From Pseudomonas frederiksbergensis (GTDB taxonomy: Bacteria; Pseudomonadota; Gammaproteobacteria; Pseudomonadales; Pseudomonadaceae), in the NCBI RefSeq assembly GCF_900105495.1, contig NZ_FNTF01000002.1:124001-188000 (forward strand): a stretch of DNA of 64,000 nt. Reading direction: 5' to 3'. Made by a program: the position numbers and the translations under genes. This document shows, one piece after another, positions 53,342-63,346 of the stretch. The notes beneath the pieces were generated by a model. The model did not search any database. It was given only the letters and a program-made list of their open reading frames with translations, and had not been told where the DNA came from. The first letter of the stretch is position 1, and each line of letters starts with the position of its first letter.

Positions 53342-55726
53342 CTAACTGTCGGCGCTTTCGCCTTGCTTTGGACACAGCACCCGACGATAGAGCGCTGCCT
53401 GCAGGTCCTCGAATTTCACCGGTTTGTTCAGATAATCGATCAAGGCACCGGTCGGGCAATGTTCCCGATCAATGCTCAAGGCAATCACGAATACAGGCAG
53501 TTCGGCGCAGCCCGGCAACGCGCGGATCTGGCAACAGAGGGACGTGCCGTCCAGCGGTGGAAGCTGGCAATCGAGCAATACCGCATCGAAGGTTTCGCGC
53601 TGCAAGTGATCGAGCGCGGCAGCCCCGTTGTCGGTGCTGCGCACCCGGAACCCAAGCTTGAGCAACATGCCGCGCATCACCAACTGGTTGATGCTGTTGT
53701 CATCGACCAGCAAGACGGTGCAGTCCTGAGGCAGTCGCAGGCGCGGAAATTCCCGGTTCATCAGGGGCGCTGGCGGCCGCTCCACCACGGGCAGTTCGAA
53801 CTCGACGTCGAGCTGGAAGCGGCTGCCACGACCAGGTTCGGAGCGGTGGGTGAGTTTTCCACCGAGCAGTTCGACCAATTGCCGACAGATCGCCAGGCCG
53901 ACGCCCAGGCCGCCGTATTCACGGGTCATCGAGCCATCGAGCTGGAAGAACCGCTGATACAGTGTCGCCTCTCCCAGATCGGTGAAGCCGATGCCGGTGT
54001 CGATCACTGCAAAGGACAGCGCGAATCGGTCGGGCGCCGCGGGTTTACCCGTCACCCGCAGCGCCAGCCCGCCGATCCGCGTGAACTTGATCGCGTTATC
54101 CAGCAGGCATTCCAGGCATTGCGCCAATTTGGCGCTGTCGCCGTGCAAGCGATCCGGCAGCCCCGGCGAGACCTCGACTTTGAAGTCCAGCGACTTGCTC
54201 GACGCGTTGCCCTCGAATTGCAGGCGCAAAGCCTCGATCACGCCGCGCAAACTGAAAACGGCGGGATAGGTCTTGAGCTTGCCGGCCTGCAACTCGGTCA
54301 GGGTGAGGATGCCGTTGACCATGCGCATCATGTCTCGCGCGGAACCGGCGGCCGTTTGCTGGTATTGCTCCAGCTCCGGGTCCATCTCGACGGTCTGCAT
54401 CAGCTCAAGCGAGCCGATTACACCGTTCATGGGCGTGCGTAGTTCGTGGGTCAGGGTGGCGAGGAACTCGTCCTTGAGCTTGTTGCTGTGAGCCAATTGC
54501 TGGTTCAGCACTTCAAGCGTTTGACCGGCATCGAACAGGGTCTGTGCCTGTTGCTCGCGCATGGCGTTGATGCGATCGGCCAGCGCCAGGGACAGCAGCG
54601 CCACTTCAATCGCCGAGCCGATCTGGCTGGAATACATGGTCAGGAACACGTTCGGCAGGTAACCCAGCACCATCAGGGTGTTGACGACGCCTCCGAGTAA
54701 AAACGCCGACCAGGCAATAATGAAATAACGCGCCACTCGCAGGCCACGCAGCCAGGCGAAAATCCCTGCGGCAAAAATCACCACGGTGAAGATCAGTGCC
54801 AGCGTCGTCGCCAGGCGCAGGGCCATGGCGTAACTGGTCATCAACGACAACCCGACCACGACTGCGCTAAACGCAATCAACGCCAGCAGGATGCGGTCGA
54901 GCCAACGACTGTGGGTCGCCGTCTGCAAGAAACTGCGCGCGAACTGGCTGCCGAACAGCCCTGCACAACCGATGAAAAAAGGCGTCGCCGCGTTGGCCCA
55001 CCAGGGATTGTTCGGCCAGAAATACTCCACGGCCGCGCCGTTGACCGACAGCTGATACAAGCCGAACGAGGCGATATAGAAGATGTAATAGAGGTAGCTG
55101 GTATCGCGCACGCTGAGATAGATGAACAGGTTGTACACCAGCATTCCCAGCAACACGCCGTAGATCAGCCCCAGTACATACAGTCGGACCGGCTGCTCTT
55201 CCAGGTAGGCAGTGCTCGACCATAGGGTGACCGGCGCCTGGATCGACCCTTCACTTTGCAGGCGCAGGTACAGGGTTTGCGCTTGATCAGGGGTGAAGTT
55301 CAGATCGAACAAATAGTTGTTCTGGCGGATCTCGCGACTGTCGAACGGCAAGGCATCACCGGTCTGACGTGCCAATTGATAGCCACCGGCCGCATCGGGC
55401 AAATAGAGATCAATGTGATCAAGGGGCGGATAGGCCAGCTCCAGCAACCAGGTGCGTTGCACCGCGGGGTTGTTCGGGCGGTAATGCAGGTCGATTTTCA
55501 GCCAGAACACTGAACGCGAGTAACCGGCGTTGAGGGTGGCTTTGTCATGGGGTTTGAAGTTTCCGGCCGCGGCTTGTGCGCGGACATCGGCGATGCTCGC
55601 CTGACCGCCCGCGTCTTCGAACACTTGCAGGGTTCGGCCCAGGGGAAGGCTTTGAGTGAACTCGTCGAATTCGACTGCACTCGCCATAAGGGGCAAGCAC
55701 AACAGCATCATCAGCAAATAGCGCAT
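53342..55726 (-). CDS. 7TMR-DISM hybrid sensor histidine kinase
   Basis: A 794-residue hybrid kinase. In order: signal peptide (about 1-17), a periplasmic 7TMR-DISMED2 domain (about 30-175), a seven-helix 7TMR-DISM region (about 180-380), a coiled segment, HisKA with the phospho-histidine in THELRTPMNG (about 428), an ATPase domain (LLDNAIKFT, DTGIGF, GGLGVGLAI) and a receiver domain with the phospho-Asp in VLLDCQLPP (about 717), VLLVDDNSINQ at its start and the lysine of YLNKP. Similar Pseudomonas kinases (RetS, LadS) sense envelope carbohydrates. The signal and output partner are unknown; there is no response regulator beside it. Confidence 0.92.
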   Translation of the reverse strand: MRYLLMMLLCLPLMASAVEFDEFTQSLPLGRTLQVFEDAGGQASIADVRAQAAAGNFKPHDKATLNAGYSRSVFWLKIDLHYRPNNPAVQRTWLLELAYPPLDHIDLYLPDAAGGYQLARQTGDALPFDSREIRQNNYLFDLNFTPDQAQTLYLRLQSEGSIQAPVTLWSSTAYLEEQPVRLYVLGLIYGVLLGMLVYNLFIYLSVRDTSYLYYIFYIASFGLYQLSVNGAAVEYFWPNNPWWANAATPFFIGCAGLFGSQFARSFLQTATHSRWLDRILLALIAFSAVVVGLSLMTSYAMALRLATTLALIFTVVIFAAGIFAWLRGLRVARYFIIAWSAFLLGGVVNTLMVLGYLPNVFLTMYSSQIGSAIEVALLSLALADRINAMREQQAQTLFDAGQTLEVLNQQLAHSNKLKDEFLATLTHELRTPMNGVIGSLELMQTVEMDPELEQYQQTAAGSARDMMRMVNGILTLTELQAGKLKTYPAVFSLRGVIEALRLQFEGNASSKSLDFKVEVSPGLPDRLHGDSAKLAQCLECLLDNAIKFTRIGGLALRVTGKPAAPDRFALSFAVIDTGIGFTDLGEATLYQRFFQLDGSMTREYGGLGVGLAICRQLVELLGGKLTHRSEPGRGSRFQLDVEFELPVVERPPAPLMNREFPRLRLPQDCTVLLVDDNSINQLVMRGMLLKLGFRVRSTDNGAAALDHLQRETFDAVLLDCQLPPLDGTSLCCQIRALPGCAELPVFVIALSIDREHCPTGALIDYLNKPVKFEDLQAALYRRVLCPKQGESADS

Positions 55727-55957
55727 TTAAGCCCCAGCGTGGCCTGTCCGGTTATCCAAGGAAGCCCCTCATTCCTTTTGAGTAGACGTAAAACCGGCAT
55801 TACCTGTTATTGGTTTGGATCCACTCTAGCATAGCCGTTGGTGGCCATTGAACACCATTGTAATTTTTCCCACAAAGGCTCTAGCACGGGCGTTCCAGCC
55901 GCACATATTGAGCTAGAGCTATTTCACCGGTCAGTTTGTGACAACGCCCTGTTCCCT

Positions 55958-56085
55958 GTAGCAGCTGCCGAAGGCCGCGTTCGGCTGCGCAGCAGTCGTC
56001 AATGACCACCCGGTTTGCCTGATACACCGCAGCGACTGACTTCACGCCTGCTATGCAGCCGAACGCAGCCTTCGGCAGCTGCTAC
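55958..56085. repeat. Paired REP element (family A)
   Basis: Two 42-base arms (55958-55999 and 56044-56085), GTAGCAGCTGCCGAAGGC at the outer ends, with a few differences. It lies in the 424-base gap between the kinase and thiD genes; the remainder of the gap is unannotated, with the kinase and thiD promoters presumably at its two ends. Confidence 0.88.
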
Positions 56086-56150
56086 ATGGACCGCGTGATG
56101 ACTCGCTGGGGGCAACCGAAAAAAGATGTTTGGTGGTAAGCTCGCGCACC

Positions 56151-56948
56151 ATGAATATCTACAGCTCTCGCCCCGTTGTCCTCTGTCTCTCCGGCCACGA
56201 CCCAAGTGGTGGCGCCGGCTTGCAGGCAGATATCGAAGCCCTGCTCGCTCAGGGATGTCATGCGGCCCCGGCCGTCACCGCCCTGACCGTGCAAGACACG
56301 GTCAACGTCACTGACTTCCGCGTCCTCGACCGTGAGTGGGTGTTGGCCCAGGCCAATGCCGTGCTCAACGACTCCGAAGTCGCGGCGGTGAAACTGGGCA
56401 TGCTCGGCTCCCTGGAAATGGTCGACACCGTGGTCGAACTGCTCTCGGCGCACCCGCATTTGCCGGTGGTCTGCGACCCGGTGCTGCGCGCCGGCGGCGG
56501 CGGACGACTGGGCAAGGACGAAGTCGGCTACGCCATGCGCGAACGCCTGCTGCCTCTGTCGATCATCGCCACCCCAAACCTTCCCGAAGCCCGCATCCTC
56601 GCCGAACTGCCCGAAGGCACCGCGGACGAGTGCGCGGAAAAACTCCTGCCATTCGTCAAACACCTGCTGATCACTGGCGGCCATGGCGATGAACACGAAA
56701 TCCACAATCGCCTGTATAGCCGCGACGGTCACCGCGAAACCTTCACTTGCCAGCGCTTGCCCGGCAGTTATCACGGTTCCGGTTGCACGCTGGCCAGTGC
56801 CTTGGCCGGTCGTCTGGCCCTCGGTGAAAATCTCGCCAGTGCCGTGCAGACCGCGCTTAACTACACGTGGCGCACCCTGCGTGATGCGGAGCAGTTGGGC
56901 AAAGGCCAGTTCGTGCCGCGCCGCCTGCCGCTGGATTTCTGTTCGTAA
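56151..56948 (+). CDS. thiD: Hydroxymethylpyrimidine phosphate kinase
   Basis: A 265-residue ribokinase-like enzyme that phosphorylates HMP and HMP-phosphate to HMP pyrophosphate for thiamine synthesis. Motifs: LSGHDPSGGAGLQADIEAL, VKLGMLGS, VCDPVLRAGGGG and the anion-hole GSYHGSGCTLASALAG with the catalytic cysteine. ATG 56151 gives MNIYSSRPVVLCLSGHD. It starts the unit thiD-thiE-hemL. No TPP riboswitch was seen upstream. Confidence 0.94.
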   Translation: MNIYSSRPVVLCLSGHDPSGGAGLQADIEALLAQGCHAAPAVTALTVQDTVNVTDFRVLDREWVLAQANAVLNDSEVAAVKLGMLGSLEMVDTVVELLSAHPHLPVVCDPVLRAGGGGRLGKDEVGYAMRERLLPLSIIATPNLPEARILAELPEGTADECAEKLLPFVKHLLITGGHGDEHEIHNRLYSRDGHRETFTCQRLPGSYHGSGCTLASALAGRLALGENLASAVQTALNYTWRTLRDAEQLGKGQFVPRRLPLDFCS

Positions 56949-56980
56949 CTGTCCCTGCGTAAAGCAAAAAGGATTGTCCG

Positions 56981-57604
56981 ATGAAGCTACGTGGCCTGTA
57001 CGCCATTACCGACAGCCAACTGCTGGCCGGTAAATTTCTTTCGTACGTGGAGGCGGCGCTGGAAGGCGGCGTCACCCTGCTGCAATACCGCGACAAGAGC
57101 AACGACGAGACCCGCCGTCTGCGCGAGGCCCAAGCCCTGCGCGATCTGTGTGAACGCTACAAGACCCAGCTGATTATCAATGACGATGCCGAACTCGCTG
57201 CGCGCCTGAACGTCGGCGTGCACCTGGGCCAGACCGACGGCCCGCTGACCCCGGCCCGCGCATTGCTCGGTCGCCAGGCGATCATCGGTTCGACCTGCCA
57301 CGCGCAACTCGAACTCGCCGAACAAGCGGCCAAGGAAGGCGCCAGTTACGTCGCCTTCGGTCGCTTCTTCAACTCCAATACCAAACCCGGCGCCCCCACT
57401 TGCAGCCTCGAACTGCTCGACCAGGCCCGCAGCAAACTGCACCTGCCGATCTGCGCGATTGGCGGCATCACCCTGGACAACGCCGCGCCACTGGTGGCCC
57501 ATGGGGTCGATCTGCTGGCGGTGGTCCATGGCCTGTTTGGCGCCGAGAGCACGGCTGAAGTGACACGCCGCGCCCGCGCCTTTAACGAATTACTGAAAAT
57601 CTGA
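56981..57604 (+). CDS. thiE: Thiamine-phosphate synthase
   Basis: A 207-residue TIM-barrel enzyme that joins HMP pyrophosphate and thiazole phosphate to give thiamine phosphate. Motifs: [74 protein letters not shown] and [10 protein letters not shown]. It lies 32 bases after thiD and 15 bases before hemL, so the three form one operon, in the usual Pseudomonas order. Confidence 0.95.
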   Translation: MKLRGLYAITDSQLLAGKFLSYVEAALEGGVTLLQYRDKSNDETRRLREAQALRDLCERYKTQLIINDDAELAARLNVGVHLGQTDGPLTPARALLGRQAIIGSTCHAQLELAEQAAKEGASYVAFGRFFNSNTKPGAPTCSLELLDQARSKLHLPICAIGGITLDNAAPLVAHGVDLLAVVHGLFGAESTAEVTRRARAFNELLKI

Positions 57605-57619
57605 TTTGAGAGCCCGATC

Positions 57620-58903
57620 ATGTCTCGTTCCGAAACCCTGTTTGCCAATGCCCAGAAACACATTCCCGGTGGCGTGAACTCGCCTGTTCGCGCGTTCAAA
57701 AGCGTTGGCGGCACGCCGCTGTTCTTCAAACACGCGGAAGGCGCCTACGTCACCGACGAAGACAACAAGCGTTATGTGGATTACGTGGGCTCCTGGGGGC
57801 CGATGATTCTCGGCCACAGCCACCCGGATGTGCTGGACGCCGTGCGCAAACAGCTTGAGCACGGATTGTCCTACGGCGCGCCGACCGAGATGGAAACCCA
57901 GATGGCGGACCTGGTCTGCTCGATCGTGCCATCGATGGAAATGGTGCGCATGGTCAGCTCCGGCACCGAAGCCACCATGAGCGCGATTCGTCTGGCCCGT
58001 GGTTTCACCGGCCGCGACAGCATCATCAAGTTCGAAGGCTGCTACCACGGTCACTCCGACAGTCTGCTGGTCAAGGCCGGCTCTGGCGCCCTGACCCAAG
58101 GCGTGCCGAGCTCGGCCGGTGTGCCGGCGGCGTTCGCCAAACACACCCTGACCCTGCCGTTCAACGACATCGACGCGGTAGAAACCATGCTCGCCGAAGT
58201 CGGCCAGGACGTGGCGTGCATCATCGTCGAGCCCGTGGCCGGCAATATGAACTGCGTACCGCCGGCACCAGGTTTCCTCGAAGGCCTGCGAACCCTCTGC
58301 GACAAGCATGGCGTGGTGCTGATTTTCGACGAAGTGATGACCGGTTTCCGTGTCGCCCTTGGTGGTGCACAAGCCCACTACGGCGTGACGCCAGACCTGA
58401 CCACCTTCGGCAAAATCATCGGTGGCGGCATGCCGGTTGGCTGCTTCGGCGGCAAGCGCGAAATCATGTCGCACATCGCACCCTTGGGCCCGGTCTATCA
58501 GGCGGGCACCCTGTCGGGTAACCCGTTGGCCATGGCTGCCGGCCTGACGACCCTGCGCCTGATCAGCCGCCCGGGCTTCCACGCAGAGTTGACTGACTAC
58601 ACCAGTCGCCTGCTCGATGGCCTGCAACAACGCGCCGATGCCGCGGGCATTCCGTTCGTGACCACACAGGCCGGCGGTATGTTCGGTCTGTACTTCAGCG
58701 GCGCCGACGACATCGTGACCTTCGATGACGTGATGGACAGCGACGCCGCCCTGTTCGGACGCTTCTTCCACTTGATGCTTGAAGGCGGCGTGTACCTGGC
58801 GCCGAGCGCCTTCGAAGCCGGCTTCACCTCGATTGCCCACGGCGAAACCGAGCTGAAACTGACGCTGGATGCTGCCGAACGCGCATTTGCTGCATTGAAA
58901 TAA
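57620..58903 (+). CDS. hemL: Glutamate-1-semialdehyde 2,1-aminomutase
   Basis: A 427-residue PLP enzyme that isomerises glutamate 1-semialdehyde to 5-aminolevulinate, the first common precursor of haem and other tetrapyrroles. Motifs: [19 protein letters not shown] [48 protein letters not shown] and the Schiff-base lysine in [13 protein letters not shown]. The stop is followed within 10 bases by a 13-base-stem hairpin. Confidence 0.96.
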   Translation: MSRSETLFANAQKHIPGGVNSPVRAFKSVGGTPLFFKHAEGAYVTDEDNKRYVDYVGSWGPMILGHSHPDVLDAVRKQLEHGLSYGAPTEMETQMADLVCSIVPSMEMVRMVSSGTEATMSAIRLARGFTGRDSIIKFEGCYHGHSDSLLVKAGSGALTQGVPSSAGVPAAFAKHTLTLPFNDIDAVETMLAEVGQDVACIIVEPVAGNMNCVPPAPGFLEGLRTLCDKHGVVLIFDEVMTGFRVALGGAQAHYGVTPDLTTFGKIIGGGMPVGCFGGKREIMSHIAPLGPVYQAGTLSGNPLAMAAGLTTLRLISRPGFHAELTDYTSRLLDGLQQRADAAGIPFVTTQAGGMFGLYFSGADDIVTFDDVMDSDAALFGRFFHLMLEGGVYLAPSAFEAGFTSIAHGETELKLTLDAAERAFAALK

Positions 58904-58912
58904 CGCTGTGCC

Positions 58913-58940
58913 GCTGACGCTGGCAGTTGCCAGCGTCAGC
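58913..58940 (+). terminator. Hairpin terminator after hemL
   Basis: GCTGACGCTGGCA (58913-58925) and TGCCAGCGTCAGC (58928-58940) form perfect 13-base arms, followed by TTT. It ends the thiD-thiE-hemL operon. Confidence 0.8.
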
Positions 58941-59038
58941 TTTCACCTGCATTCCCGTCCTTATTCCTGCGCTTCTGCTCAAATACTCGGCAAAGTGGCC
59001 GATATATTCCCCGCGCAGCAGAAAAACGAGTAAAGACT

Positions 59039-59068
59039 TTGTAAGGTTGGCCCTGCTTATTTCATAAT
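59039..59068 (+). promoter_or_regulatory. Sigma-70-like promoter for the Sel1 gene
   Basis: TTGTAA (59039-59044) and CATAAT (59063-59068) are separated by 18 bases and lie about 60 bases before the Sel1 gene start. This is a prediction from sequence alone. Confidence 0.4.
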
Positions 59069-59126
59069 GCGCGCTTATTGGATCCCTCGACGGGTCCGCG
59101 CGCCCCTCAGAGGTAAGTCGATTCCC

Positions 59127-59681
59127 ATGAACCGCACCGGCCGCGCCCTTGCACTGGGCTGCCTGTTGCTCCTTCAGCCCCTGCTCGCGCTCGCACAAGC
59201 AGGCGGCAACTCGTTGTTAATCCCAGCGATGGGTCGTTGCACCCTCAATACTCAGCCGCAAGACCTGGCACAGGCGCTCGCCGCCTGCCAGAAAGCGTCG
59301 GATGAAGGGGATGCGCAGGCGCAATACGAGTTGGGCGAGTTCTACTACGACGGCACAAATACGCCGCGCGACCTCAAAAAAGCCCTGGGCTACTTCGAAA
59401 AAGCCTCGTTGCAAGGCCATGCTCAGGCGCAATTCAAACTCGGCTCCATGTTCTTCCACGGCGAAGGCGTACCGGCCAACAACGTCCAGGCGTATATCGT
59501 GCTGAAAATGGCGGCGGTCAATGGCGCTGAAGAAGCGTTGGACACTGCCGACGAAGTCGCCGAGAAAATGCCCCGCGAAGAACTGGAAGTCGCTACCCAG
59601 GTGCTGGGGCAAATCTTCCGCAAGTATCTGATGGAATTGCAAAGCGCCGATGGGCGTACGCCGTTCTCGCCGTTGCCTTAA
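59127..59681 (+). CDS. Secreted Sel1-repeat protein
   Basis: A 184-residue protein with a signal peptide (MNRTGRALALGCLLLLQPLLA, then LAQA). Two or three Sel1 repeats follow: DAQAQYELGEFYYDGTNTPRDLKKALGYF and HAQAQFKLGSMFFHGEGVPANNVQAYIVL carry the A-x-x-x-L-G-x-x-Y/F pattern. Sel1 proteins bind partner proteins in the envelope. The partner here is unknown. It stands alone with its own promoter candidate; ATG 59127 is the first start before the signal peptide. Confidence 0.82.
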   Translation: MNRTGRALALGCLLLLQPLLALAQAGGNSLLIPAMGRCTLNTQPQDLAQALAACQKASDEGDAQAQYELGEFYYDGTNTPRDLKKALGYFEKASLQGHAQAQFKLGSMFFHGEGVPANNVQAYIVLKMAAVNGAEEALDTADEVAEKMPREELEVATQVLGQIFRKYLMELQSADGRTPFSPLP

Positions 59682-59682
59682 C

Positions 59683-59712
59683 TGTGGCGAGGGGATTTAT
59701 CCCCTCGCCACA
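59683..59712. repeat. Compact GTGGCGAGGGG inverted repeat
   Basis: TGTGGCGAGGGGAT and ATCCCCTCGCCACA (14-base arms, two bases between) begin one base after the Sel1 stop, so the hairpin may also work as its terminator. The following 60 bases contain decayed tandem copies of the same unit (CACAGACAAATCCCC and similar). Confidence 0.85.
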
Positions 59713-59799
59713 GATAAATCCCTTCACCACAGACAAATCCCCTGACCACAATGACTCTCTAGCCACAGAAGAGAGCCCTGTCAGCTTCAGGATTGCTAT

Positions 59800-60129
59800 T
59801 TACTTCTCAGGCATCGGCATCGGAAACGGCATGACATTGCCGACCGCGCCGCGGGCTTCGCTGATTTTCGGTGTACCGAGGCGCTCGACCTCGTCGATCC
59901 GCACGATCGAATGCATCGGCACAAAGCTGCGCACAACGCCTTCGAACTGAGCCTTGAGCTTCTCTTCGCTCGGATCGACGACCACTTGCGTGCGCTCGCC
60001 AAAGACGAACTCTTCAACTTCCAGGAAGCCCCACAGATCACTTTGATAGATCTGTTTGGCATACATTTCGTACACCTGGCCCTGGTTGAGGAAAATCACC
60101 TTGTAGATTGGAGCTTCACGTTTGGTCAT
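59800..60129 (-). CDS. DUF1820 family protein
   Basis: A 109-residue protein starting MTKREAPIYKVIFLNQGQVY, the standard DUF1820 opening. It is beta-rich, with FGERTQVVVDPSEEKLKAQF and MHSIVRIDEVERLG further on and a proline/methionine-rich end. It is widespread in gamma-proteobacteria; its function is unknown. It is divergent from miaB. The frame is open upstream, but ATG 60129 is supported by conservation rather than by a ribosome site. Confidence 0.87.
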   Translation of the reverse strand: MTKREAPIYKVIFLNQGQVYEMYAKQIYQSDLWGFLEVEEFVFGERTQVVVDPSEEKLKAQFEGVVRSFVPMHSIVRIDEVERLGTPKISEARGAVGNVMPFPMPMPEK

Positions 60130-60211
60130 GGTGGGCGAGCAACACATCGGGGGATAAAAATGAGGGCGCGAACTATAGCATAGCCGCCGGACGCGCAACG
60201 GTAGGAACCTT

Positions 60212-60230
60212 GGAACATGTTCCCTATAAT
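60212..60230 (+). promoter_or_regulatory. miaB promoter region with palindrome
   Basis: GGAACATGTTCC (60212-60223) is a perfect 12-base palindrome touching TATAAT (60225-60230), a consensus -10, 35 bases before the miaB start. There is no good -35 box. A regulator bound to the palindrome would sit on the promoter. Confidence 0.4.
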
Positions 60231-60264
60231 GCGCGGTTCTTTGAATCACGTGATGACTCTGTCC

Positions 60265-61593
60265 ATGGCCAAGAAGCTTTACATCGAAACCCACGGTTGC
60301 CAGATGAACGAGTACGACAGCTCGCGCATGGTCGATCTGCTGGGCGAACATCAGGCCCTGGAAGTCACCGCTCGTGCTGAAGATGCCGACGTGATCCTGC
60401 TCAATACCTGCTCGATCCGCGAACGTGCCCAGGACCGGGTGTATTCCCAACTCGGCCGCTGGCGCGAACTGAAGCTGGCCAACCCGGACATGGTGATTGC
60501 CGTTGGCGGTTGCGTGGCCAGCCAGGAAGGCGCCGCCATCCGCGATCGTGCGCCGTACGTCGATGTGGTGTTCGGCCCGCAGACCTTGCACCGCCTGCCG
60601 GAAATGATCGACGCCGCCCGCGCGACCAAGCTGCCGCAAGTCGACGTCTCGTTTCCGGAAATCGAAAAATTCGACCACTTGCCTGAGCCGCGCATCGATG
60701 GCCCAAGCGCCTACGTGTCGGTCATGGAAGGCTGCAGCAAGTACTGCACTTTCTGCGTGGTGCCCTACACCCGCGGCGAAGAAGTCAGCCGACCTTTCGA
60801 TGACGTGATCGCCGAGATCATCCATCTGGCTGAAAACGGCGTGCGTGAAGTGACCCTGCTCGGGCAGAACGTCAATGGCTACCGCGGGACCACTCATGAC
60901 GGTCGTTTGGCTGACCTGGCCGAACTGATCCGCGTCGTCGCCGCCGTCGATGGCATCGATCGCATCCGCTACACCACTTCACACCCGCTGGAATTCTCCG
61001 ATAGCCTCATCCAGGCTCACGCCGACGTTCCGGAACTGGTCAAACACCTGCACTTGCCGGTGCAATCGGGCTCGGACCGAATCCTGGCGGCGATGAAGCG
61101 CAACCACACCACGCTGGAATACAAATCCAAACTGCGCAAGCTGCGTGCTGCCGTACCGGGGATTTGCATCAGCTCGGACTTCATCGTCGGCTTCCCGGGC
61201 GAGACCGAAAAAGACTTCGAACAGACCATGAAGCTGATCGAAGACGTCGGTTTCGACTTCTCCTACTCGTTCGTCTATAGCCAACGCCCGGGCACTCCGG
61301 CTGCCGATCTGGCCGACGAAACGCCGGAAGCGCTGAAAAAAGAACGCCTGAACGCCCTGCAACATCGCCTGAACCAGCAAGGTTTCGAGATCAGCCGACA
61401 AATGGTGGGCTCCATTCAGCGGATTCTGGTCACCGATTATTCGAAAAAAGACCCCGGTGAACTGCAAGGCCGGACCGAGAATAATCGCATCGTCAACTTC
61501 CGCTGCGACAATCCGACGTTGATCGGGCAGTTCGCCGATGTGCATATCGATGCCGCACAACCGCACTCGCTGCGGGGTTCGCTGATTCAGTAA
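60265..61593 (+). CDS. miaB: tRNA-2-methylthio-N6-isopentenyladenosine synthase MiaB
   Basis: MiaB adds the 2-methylthio group to i6A-37 of tRNAs. The 442-residue radical-SAM enzyme has the N-terminal UPF0004 domain with three cysteines ([23 protein letters not shown]), the radical-SAM CxxxCxxC in [17 protein letters not shown], and a C-terminal TRAM domain ([13 protein letters not shown]). ATG 60265 ([12 protein letters not shown]) is the family start; ATG 60253 is in frame. It heads the miaB-ybeZ-ybeY-corC cluster. Confidence 0.95.
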   Translation: MAKKLYIETHGCQMNEYDSSRMVDLLGEHQALEVTARAEDADVILLNTCSIRERAQDRVYSQLGRWRELKLANPDMVIAVGGCVASQEGAAIRDRAPYVDVVFGPQTLHRLPEMIDAARATKLPQVDVSFPEIEKFDHLPEPRIDGPSAYVSVMEGCSKYCTFCVVPYTRGEEVSRPFDDVIAEIIHLAENGVREVTLLGQNVNGYRGTTHDGRLADLAELIRVVAAVDGIDRIRYTTSHPLEFSDSLIQAHADVPELVKHLHLPVQSGSDRILAAMKRNHTTLEYKSKLRKLRAAVPGICISSDFIVGFPGETEKDFEQTMKLIEDVGFDFSYSFVYSQRPGTPAADLADETPEALKKERLNALQHRLNQQGFEISRQMVGSIQRILVTDYSKKDPGELQGRTENNRIVNFRCDNPTLIGQFADVHIDAAQPHSLRGSLIQ

Positions 61594-61605
61594 CACCTCA
61601 TTACC

Positions 61606-61731
61606 CTGTGGGAGCGAGCTTTGTGGCGAGGGGGCTTGTCGGAACGCCGCATCGCCCCGTTGGACTGCGAAGCGGTCCCGAGTATTTTGCGACTGCTTCG
61701 CAGCCGGACGGGGGCAAGCCCCCCTCGCCAC
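61606..61731. repeat. Composite REP-like element between miaB and ybeZ
   Basis: TGTGGCGAGGGGGCTTG (from about 61622) pairs with CAAGCCCCCCTCGCCACA (ending near 61732). It is preceded by GTGGGAGCGAGC of family B and contains GACTGCTTCGCAGCC of family A, so it looks like a mosaic of three repeat families. It interrupts an otherwise tight gene cluster. Confidence 0.8.
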
Positions 61732-61837
61732 AGATGAAGTACCAAAATCCGGCATATTATTTAAGACCTTTCGCACCCGGGCCTCTGGCGTTATCCTTGA
61801 TTTCATCTTAATTGCCCCAGGGCGGCTAAATACGACC

Positions 61838-62854
61838 TTGAACGCACCCATAGAACCACATCGTTTTATCCTCGAGCCTTTTGAAGCTCGCCGTTTCGCC
61901 AATCTGTGCGGGCAATTCGACGAGCATCTGCGCTTGATCGAACAGCGCCTGAATATCGAGATCCGCAACCGCGGAGACCAGTTCGAACTGATCGGCGATC
62001 CCAAGCACACCACCTCCGCGGAAAACCTCCTGCGCCGCCTGTACCGGGAAACCAAGGGTACCGAGCTGTCGCCGGACATGGTTCACCTGTTCCTGCAGGA
62101 ATCGGCCGTCGAAGAGCTGGACAACGTCTCCCCCTCCGAACCGTCCGTCGCCCTGCGCACCAAGAAAGGCATGATTCGCCCTCGCGGCTTGAATCAGTTG
62201 CGCTATGTGAAGGAAATCCTCGGTAACGACATCAACTTCGGCATCGGCCCGGCCGGTACCGGCAAGACCTATCTGGCCGTTGCCTGCGCGGTAGACGCAC
62301 TGGAACGCGAGCAGATTCGCCGCATCCTGCTGGTACGACCGGCGGTTGAAGCAGGTGAAAAGCTTGGTTTCCTGCCCGGCGACCTGTCGCAGAAGATCGA
62401 CCCGTACCTGCGCCCGCTCTACGATGCACTCTACGAAATGCTCGGCTTCGAATACGTGGCCAAGCTGATCGAGCGTCAGGTGATCGAAGTTGCGCCGCTG
62501 GCCTACATGCGCGGCCGAACCTTGAACAACAGTTTCATCATCCTCGACGAAAGCCAGAACACCACCGTCGAGCAGATGAAAATGTTCCTTACCCGGATCG
62601 GCTTCGGCTCTACCGCCGTCATCACCGGTGACATCACCCAGGTCGACCTGCCGAAAGGCACCAAGTCCGGGCTGCACCATGTGATCGAAGTGCTCAAGGA
62701 CGTACCGGGCATCAGCTTCACCCATTTCATGCCCAAAGACGTCGTGCGCCATCCATTGGTGCAGCGCATTGTCGAAGCCTACGAGCGCTTCGAGAATCGC
62801 GTGGCCGACGAACCGGCGAAGGTCTCGTCCAAGGACAATCGCCACGATGCTTGA
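61838..62854 (+). CDS. ybeZ: PhoH-like ATPase YbeZ
   Basis: A 338-residue PhoH-family protein with Walker A ([15 protein letters not shown], about residue 132), [11 protein letters not shown] (Walker B) and an N-terminal KH-like region (about 20-100). It works with YbeY in ribosome maturation and RNA quality control. The start is a TTG at 61838, preceded by [19 protein letters not shown] is the conserved beginning in Pseudomonas and no ATG fits. The 3' end overlaps ybeY by 8 bases. Confidence 0.9.
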   Translation: MNAPIEPHRFILEPFEARRFANLCGQFDEHLRLIEQRLNIEIRNRGDQFELIGDPKHTTSAENLLRRLYRETKGTELSPDMVHLFLQESAVEELDNVSPSEPSVALRTKKGMIRPRGLNQLRYVKEILGNDINFGIGPAGTGKTYLAVACAVDALEREQIRRILLVRPAVEAGEKLGFLPGDLSQKIDPYLRPLYDALYEMLGFEYVAKLIERQVIEVAPLAYMRGRTLNNSFIILDESQNTTVEQMKMFLTRIGFGSTAVITGDITQVDLPKGTKSGLHHVIEVLKDVPGISFTHFMPKDVVRHPLVQRIVEAYERFENRVADEPAKVSSKDNRHDA

Positions 62855-63341
62855 GCTTGATCTGCAACTGGCTACCGAAGCGCCTGCGCCCAGCGAAGCC
62901 GAGTTCCGCCAATGGTGCGAACTGGCGCTGCGCCAGCGCACAGCTGACTCCGAAATGACCATTCGCTTGGTCGATGAAGCGGAAGGTCGCGAGCTGAACC
63001 ACACCTGGCGGCAAAAGGATTACGCCACTAACGTCTTGTCGTTTCCTGCCGATGTGCCCGACGAATTTCTGGATATCCCGCTATTGGGCGATCTGGTGAT
63101 CTGCGTGGCGGTGGTCGAGCGCGAAGCAACCGAACAAGGCAAGGCACTCAAGGCCCATTGGGCTCACCTGGTCATTCACGGCTGCCTGCATCTGCTTGGT
63201 TACGACCATATCGATGACGAGGAAGCCGAAGAAATGGAAGCACTGGAACGAACGTTGCTTGCAGAGTTGGGCTATCCCGACCCGTATGCGGACGACGAAA
63301 CAGACACATCCCCTATCGTTACAACAAAGGATTCAGAGTAA
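62847..63341 (+). CDS. ybeY: Endoribonuclease YbeY
   Basis: A 164-residue metal-dependent endoribonuclease needed for 16S rRNA 3'-end maturation and ribosome quality control. The zinc site [11 protein letters not shown] (about residues 111-121) is complete, and TNVLSFP precedes it as usual. The acidic tail ([11 protein letters not shown]...DDETDTSP) is a little longer than the E. coli form. It overlaps ybeZ by 8 bases and is followed within 6 bases by corC. Confidence 0.95.
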   Translation: MLELDLQLATEAPAPSEAEFRQWCELALRQRTADSEMTIRLVDEAEGRELNHTWRQKDYATNVLSFPADVPDEFLDIPLLGDLVICVAVVEREATEQGKALKAHWAHLVIHGCLHLLGYDHIDDEEAEEMEALERTLLAELGYPDPYADDETDTSPIVTTKDSE

Positions 63342-63346
63342 TCGCT

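Noticed and set aside
51552..53345. 597-codon + strand frame opposite the AidB-like gene
   Set aside because: Despite its length it is the complement of a well-conserved gene, with shadow-like composition.
56086..56150. TPP riboswitch before thiD
   Set aside because: The leader is only about 65 bases beyond the repeat and has no recognisable TPP aptamer core.
57590..58840. 416-codon minus strand frame opposite hemL
   Set aside because: hemL is complete on the plus strand and the minus product is a histidine/alanine-rich shadow.
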